Assembly (NCBI GenBank): GCA_903914955.1
Contig: CAIWRB010000304.1
Coordinates: forward strand, 1-35,903
Length of the DNA: 35,903 nt
Origin: an uncultured Chloroflexota bacterium
GTDB lineage: Bacteria; Chloroflexota; Anaerolineae; Anaerolineales; Villigracilaceae
Reading direction: 5' to 3'
Shown here piece by piece: positions 31,946 through 35,903 of this stretch; position 1 is the first letter of the stretch; each line of letters starts with the position of its first letter. The notes beneath the pieces are model-generated. The model was not told where the DNA came from. It made no database searches and was given only the letters and a program-made list of their open reading frames with translations. The translations under genes and the position numbers were made by a program.

Positions 31946-33165
31946 TTCTCCAACCAGCTTGCTACTCCCAGCCCGGCCTTTCTTCCACTTGCAAAACATG
32001 CAGTCAATAGATATCCGCCAGTGGGTGCTTCCCAGTCCAGCATTTCACCTGCACCAAAAATGCCGGGCAACTCGCGTATCATTAAATTTTCATCCAGCGA
32101 CTCAAACATCACACCGCCCGCGGTGCTAATGGCTTCATCCAGTGGACGCGCTGCGATTAATGGTATAGGTAATTGCTTGATATAAAACGCAATTTTTTCC
32201 ATATTTCCGAAATCATCTTTCGAGATAAATTCACGAAGCAATCCCGCCTTCACACCTTTCATCCCAACGGTCTTTTCCAAATGGTTTGCCATCGAACGTG
32301 ATCCGCGTGGCCTGGATAATTTATCAACCAACTGCGATTCCGTTTTGTCTGGCGCAAGGTCAAGGAGCATAACAGCTTTTCCTTTGGCAAGAATTTCATC
32401 CCGCATCAAGGCCGATGCCGCATAGATCAAACTTCCTTCAACGCCTTCTTTTGTGACAATAAACTCGCCCTGCTGATGAAAATTTCCAAATGATAATATT
32501 ACTGATTTGATCGGCTGACCGTCAAATTTTTCCTTGAAGATCGGACTCCACGCCACATCAAATCCGCAGTTGGATGGTTTCAGCGCATCCACCATAACCC
32601 CGGCCTGACTCAGCCAATGGGCCCATGCGCCATCCGAACCGAGCTTTGCCCAACTACCGCCGCCGAGCGCCAGCACCACAGCATCTGCTGTTACAGATTT
32701 GATTCCATTGACCGTTTCAAATTGAACAACGTTCTTACCGCCGGGGACGGCGGCAAGATTTCCATTCCACCGATGCTTCAAATAAAAATTGACCCCCGAC
32801 TCAGCCAGGCGTTTCAGCCACGCCCTCAACAGCGGACTGGCTTTCATCTCCACGGGAAATACGCGGCCTGATGTGCCAACGAAAGTTTCGACTCCAAGTC
32901 TGCGAGCCCACTCACGTAGATCATCGGGTGTGAAATCCATTAACCATTTTTCAATTTCTTTTTTTTGATCTCCATAATGTGAAATGAATTTATCAAAAGG
33001 CTCCGAGTGAGTCAGATTCAATCCGCTCTTGCCAGCCAGTAAAAACTTCCGCCCGAGCGATGGCATGGAGTCATAAACGTCGACTTTCACGCCATACTTA
33101 CTCAACACTTCTGCCGCCATCAGCCCCGCAGGTCCACCGCCAATAATCGCCACCGAATGATTCAT
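31936..33165 (-). CDS. NAD(P)/FAD-dependent oxidoreductase, BaiN/YhiN (HI0933-like) family
   Basis: The 409-residue flavoprotein begins with the dinucleotide motif VAIIGGGPAGLMAAEVL and then the family signature PSLGRKFLLAGKSGLNLTHSEP. ADAVVLALGGGSWAKLGSDG, STAGGVMFESLDENLM and GIFGAGEMLDWEAPTGGYLL (the C-terminal FAD motif) are all characteristic of this HI0933-like group. Members such as BaiN reduce steroid-like enones, but most have no known substrate. The last codons lie in the hairpin shared with aor. A terminator separates it from the next upstream gene, so it is probably monocistronic. Confidence 0.9.
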   Translation of the reverse strand: MNHSVAIIGGGPAGLMAAEVLSKYGVKVDVYDSMPSLGRKFLLAGKSGLNLTHSEPFDKFISHYGDQKKEIEKWLMDFTPDDLREWARRLGVETFVGTSGRVFPVEMKASPLLRAWLKRLAESGVNFYLKHRWNGNLAAVPGGKNVVQFETVNGIKSVTADAVVLALGGGSWAKLGSDGAWAHWLSQAGVMVDALKPSNCGFDVAWSPIFKEKFDGQPIKSVILSFGNFHQQGEFIVTKEGVEGSLIYAASALMRDEILAKGKAVMLLDLAPDKTESQLVDKLSRPRGSRSMANHLEKTVGMKGVKAGLLREFISKDDFGNMEKIAFYIKQLPIPLIAARPLDEAISTAGGVMFESLDENLMIRELPGIFGAGEMLDWEAPTGGYLLTACFASGRKAGLGVASWLENRK

Positions 33166-33181
33166 AAGTTCATTATAAAGA

Positions 33182-33212
33182 AAAAAACTCCTGATTGAGT
33201 CAGGAGTTTTTT
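33182..33212 (-). terminator. Rho-independent terminator of the zinc-ribbon gene
   Basis: AAAAAACTCCTGA (33182-33194) and TCAGGAGTTTTTT (33200-33212) form a perfect 13-bp stem with a five-base loop. A-run and T-run occur on both sides; the minus-strand zinc-ribbon gene ends 25 bp upstream of it. Confidence 0.92.
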
Positions 33213-33236
33213 ACATTCTGCATTTTGCCTTCCGCT

Positions 33237-34280
33237 TTACCTCTCCACGCCGATCACAGCGCCCAAGGCAGTTAGTTTGATCTTCCAAACACTTCCGGTA
33301 TTGAATTGCTGGAATTCAGTCACTGAATCCGGCGAATAAGTTTTCTGTCCGTCAGAGGTGTTGAAGGTTACGGTCAGTACTTCAGTGGTTGAGCCTGTGC
33401 GCTGGTTACTGGTGAGACTGGGGCTTTCATAAACGGGGAAGTTGTCTTCGCCGTCCAATGTATACGTTTGGATGGTGTTCCATTCATCCACGGTGTAATC
33501 ACAATATTGAGTGGTGTCTGTGTGACATTCCTTTACCACTTCTGCGAAACCATTTCCTTTGTCAATGGTCTTATCTTCGCATACTTCTTGAGTTTCATCG
33601 TGGCACGAAAGACTGTAAGCATCAGATGGCGGATTACCGCTTTGATTGGAATAATTCACGGGTTGAATTTCCTGCACCGCTACCGAGGTTTGCCATTGCG
33701 CCTTCAGCACCGTTCCTTCAACAGATTTTGAAGTGGCTCCGAATAAATACCAAATGGCGATACAGGCCGTGATCAGGAATAGAAAAACACCCAAGCTTAT
33801 TTTTTTAGTCGCTCTGATCGCCGGTTGCGCTGGAGTTTTTGTTGACAGTTCTGGAGTTGCCGCCGCTGTTCGTTGCATAGGAGCCCCGCATTCCTTGCAG
33901 ACGCGCGCGCTGCCCAGGTTTTCAGCCCCGCAAGTTGCACAGGCGACCGTCTTCAGCGCTGGAGCCGCCGCTTGTAATGCCTGACCGGCCGCCCGCGTCT
34001 TGCCTTCCTTTAAGTCACCGCCGCATTGTGAGCAGGTTACCGCAGAGCTAGGGTTACGTGTGCCGCAGAATCCGCAATGGATGTCGGCACCCGCTTTCGC
34101 CGCGCCAAGAATTTTTTCATCCGTGATGAGCTTCTCATCAGCGGCGCGTTGGAATTGTACATTATCAGGTTGGGGGGCGCCGCAGCTTTGACAGCTCTTT
34201 ATTGGGCCAGGGTTTCGCCCATCACAATTCGGGCAAACCCATTCAAGTTGAACAAAACCTTTACTTTCTTTTTTATCCAT
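33237..34280 (-). CDS. Zinc-ribbon membrane protein of unknown function
   Basis: The 347-residue product (ATG at 34280 with GGAG 7 bases before; a longer frame to 34313 is less likely) has three zinc ribbons in a row near the N-terminus: CPNCDG..CQSCGAP, CGFCGT..CSQCGG and CATCGAE..CKECGAP. A hydrophobic segment (ISLGVFLFLITACIAIWYLFG) follows at about residues 172-192, then a C-terminal outer region with paired cysteines (SCHDETQEVC, KECHTDTTQYCDYTVDEWNT) and a Thr/Ser-rich end. The orientation implies ribbons inside, cysteine-rich domain outside. Its function is unknown. Confidence 0.85.
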   Translation of the reverse strand: MDKKESKGFVQLEWVCPNCDGRNPGPIKSCQSCGAPQPDNVQFQRAADEKLITDEKILGAAKAGADIHCGFCGTRNPSSAVTCSQCGGDLKEGKTRAAGQALQAAAPALKTVACATCGAENLGSARVCKECGAPMQRTAAATPELSTKTPAQPAIRATKKISLGVFLFLITACIAIWYLFGATSKSVEGTVLKAQWQTSVAVQEIQPVNYSNQSGNPPSDAYSLSCHDETQEVCEDKTIDKGNGFAEVVKECHTDTTQYCDYTVDEWNTIQTYTLDGEDNFPVYESPSLTSNQRTGSTTEVLTVTFNTSDGQKTYSPDSVTEFQQFNTGSVWKIKLTALGAVIGVER

Positions 34281-34339
34281 CTTTCGCTCCTCGAATTTTA
34301 TGCGAGTGTACAACGAAATGATTCTACATCATAATATTC

Positions 34340-35350
34340 CTATTGCGGGATTTCGTGCCATTTTAGAATTTCCTGAATGCGGGATTCGTGATCCACATCT
34401 GCATAAGGTGACGGGTCGTGCGCATCATTCCTGAATTTTGAGTTGGTCAATGCGTCGAAGACAGCCGCCGAGCCATGAGCGACATTGTGCGGGTCATAGC
34501 CGCCTTCGAGTACAAAGATAATTTTGCCATCACAATATTCTTCCGCGATCTCAACCAGTTTTTTAGACATGTTGTAATATCCGCGTGTTGATAATCCCAG
34601 CGAAGTGATCGGGTCATTCCAATGCGCATCGAAGCCAGCTGAAATAAATAACATCTGAGGGTTGAATGATCGGACAAATGGCTTGAAGATTTCATCACTC
34701 ACGCGCGCAAAAGTTTCGTCGCCTGCAAACTCATGCAAGGGCACGTTGACCAACCGTTTCTTTGCATGAGGCGAGTCTGTGATCCAGCCTGTGCCCGGAT
34801 AAATTCCCCATTGATGAGTGGATATAAATCCGACACGTTCTTCATGAAGGAACGCGGCTTGCGTCCCGTTGCCGTGATGGGCATCATAGTCAATGATCAT
34901 CACGCGCTGTAATCCATTTTCCAATGCTTCACGCGCACCAATTGCAATATTATTAAAGATACAAAACCCCATCGCGCGCGCTGGTTCTGCATGATGCCCC
35001 GGTGGGCGGACTATCGCGAAGGCATTCTTTGCATCTCCATTGATAACCGCACGCGTACATGCGATCACACCGCCAGCCGCCAGGAGTGCATCTTGATAGG
35101 ATGTTTGGGTGATGTAAGTGGGGGCGTGGTCAATGATGCCTGGACCATCCTTGCAAGCCTCCGCGATCGCTTGTATCATTCGCGGCTGATGCACCCGCGC
35201 GATCTGTTCGAAGGTCGCGTGGCTTGCCTCGATCCGCTCCGCTTTAAAAGAATTGAGCAATGGCTCGAGTACTTCCAATCTTCCCGGTCTTTCAGGATGA
35301 TCTGGAAATTCATGTCCGCGAGCGGGGATAAAGGTGAATGCGGTTGGCAT
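34340..35350 (-). CDS. Histone-deacetylase-family (acetoin utilisation/acetylpolyamine amidohydrolase-like) hydrolase
   Basis: The 336-residue enzyme (ATG at 35350; an in-frame TTG at 35359 is possible) has the zinc-hydrolase signatures: HPERPGRLEVLEPLL, the active-site histidines in RPPGHHAEPARAMGFCIFNN, the metal ligands in DYDAHHGNGTQ, and SAGFDAHWNDPITSLGLST with GGYDPHNVAHGSA. The family deacetylates histones, polyamines or acetylated enzymes; bacterial members often act on acetyl-CoA synthetase or acetylpolyamines. No obvious operon partner, other than the unknown ORF upstream. Confidence 0.92.
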   Translation of the reverse strand: MPTAFTFIPARGHEFPDHPERPGRLEVLEPLLNSFKAERIEASHATFEQIARVHQPRMIQAIAEACKDGPGIIDHAPTYITQTSYQDALLAAGGVIACTRAVINGDAKNAFAIVRPPGHHAEPARAMGFCIFNNIAIGAREALENGLQRVMIIDYDAHHGNGTQAAFLHEERVGFISTHQWGIYPGTGWITDSPHAKKRLVNVPLHEFAGDETFARVSDEIFKPFVRSFNPQMLFISAGFDAHWNDPITSLGLSTRGYYNMSKKLVEIAEEYCDGKIIFVLEGGYDPHNVAHGSAAVFDALTNSKFRNDAHDPSPYADVDHESRIQEILKWHEIPQ

Positions 35351-35393
35351 ATTTATCAACTTGTTTTTAAATCAAATTATTGGGAAATCCCGA

Positions 35394-35831
35394 TCAATAT
35401 GGTTCTCCGATTAACTGGTGCCAAACATATCGCGCGAAGCCTTCCCAATATACTTCTGGTTCTTCGCCATTTGGAAAACTTAGGTTTGTCGTTAAACGTG
35501 GCGGCAACAGTGTAGGTGTTATCCGGCCATTAGTGAAATCAGGGGGTCTATTATAATTAGGGATAAGTTCAGGGAGAATTCCAATTAGCGGAGGGGCATA
35601 TGAAAATTTCCAGGAATAAGGGCCATTACTGACATTGTCAACAGTAATATGGGGAATAGATAAAACGATGTTTGTATTGTAGGTGGGATCCAGAAGCCAA
35701 TTACATCCATTGCTACTAACTCCCGCCAATGGATATGAGATGAATCCAAAAGCGAATTCAGATGATGAATTCATCGGAAGTTCCAGGTTGTGATCGTCAT
35801 GATTGGGCGGACTGGTTACATCTGAGGACAT
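35394..35831 (-). CDS. Hypothetical protein, unrecognised
   Basis: The frame gives 145 residues, rich in Asn, Pro, Ser and Tyr with single Cys and several Trp (GCNWLLDPTYNTNIVL, YWEGFARYVWHQLIGEP), and without a signal peptide or membrane segment. The base composition is more AT-rich than the neighbouring genes. There is no clear ribosome site at the first ATG (35831); an internal ATG at 35774 with TGGAA upstream is an alternative. It lies 43 bp before the HDAC-type gene on the same strand. I recognise no family; acquired DNA or a fragment of a larger protein is possible. The last 72 bases of the window show nothing more. Confidence 0.45.
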   Translation of the reverse strand: MSSDVTSPPNHDDHNLELPMNSSSEFAFGFISYPLAGVSSNGCNWLLDPTYNTNIVLSIPHITVDNVSNGPYSWKFSYAPPLIGILPELIPNYNRPPDFTNGRITPTLLPPRLTTNLSFPNGEEPEVYWEGFARYVWHQLIGEPY

Positions 35832-35903
35832 CAGTCACAAGTTAAGGAATTGACGGGTCTGTCAAGAGTTTTGGTATAAAGTCCAAGGGCGAAGGGTTAT
35901 CAG

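Overview
The window looks like chromosome of an anaerobic or facultative bacterium. I favour a member of the Chloroflexota (Anaerolineae-like), because of a DnaD-type and a DnaC-type loader directly behind dnaB, a tungsten aldehyde oxidoreductase, a tRNA for selenocysteine, and Ser/Thr/Pro-rich lipoprotein linkers. No rRNA or other taxonomic marker is present, so this placement is an inference.

Layout. (1) 1-1440: nested mobile DNA. An IS630-family element (140-1371, 32-bp inverted repeats, TA on both sides) sits 7 bp upstream of the start codon of an IS200/IS605-type tnpA that runs off the left edge. (2) 1454-4717, minus strand: an orphan solute-binding lipoprotein overlapping a site-2-protease-like M50 gene, then tRNA-Sec, a small membrane protein gene and tRNA-Pro(GGG). 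(3) 4810-8890, plus strand: a bifunctional-nuclease-domain gene, dnaB, a DnaD-domain gene and a DnaC-like protein with two ATPase modules. (4) 9028-12254, plus strand: FTR1-type iron permease, an isochorismatase/nicotinamidase-like hydrolase and a nicotinate phosphoribosyltransferase (NAD salvage).

(5) 12296-28909 is a phosphate island: a first pstSCAB operon, a solitary pstB, a second operon pstS-pstC-pstA-pstB-arsC-phoU, surE and a PHP phosphoesterase, a 35-codon gene with its own terminator, sixA-ppk1, and the phoB-phoR two-component pair. Intake, arsenate detoxification, negative control (PhoU), storage (Ppk1) and sensing (PhoR/PhoB) are therefore grouped. Upstream of the second pstS, and upstream of the 35-codon gene, I see four hexamers of TTnnnn type in 11-bp phase, placed identically relative to the -10 box: a candidate Pho box. 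The 35-codon transcript would also carry a 3' hairpin with a CCUCCU loop before its terminator, so it could be a phosphate-regulated dual-function RNA. This is the most novel candidate in the window.

(6) 28973-35831: nitroreductase, tungsten aldehyde ferredoxin oxidoreductase, a BaiN/YhiN-type flavoprotein, a zinc-ribbon membrane protein, a histone-deacetylase-family hydrolase, and an unrecognised ORF. Convergent or tandem genes here are separated by very strong hairpins. No CRISPR array or rRNA was seen, and no stretch over 300 bases lacks a gene.
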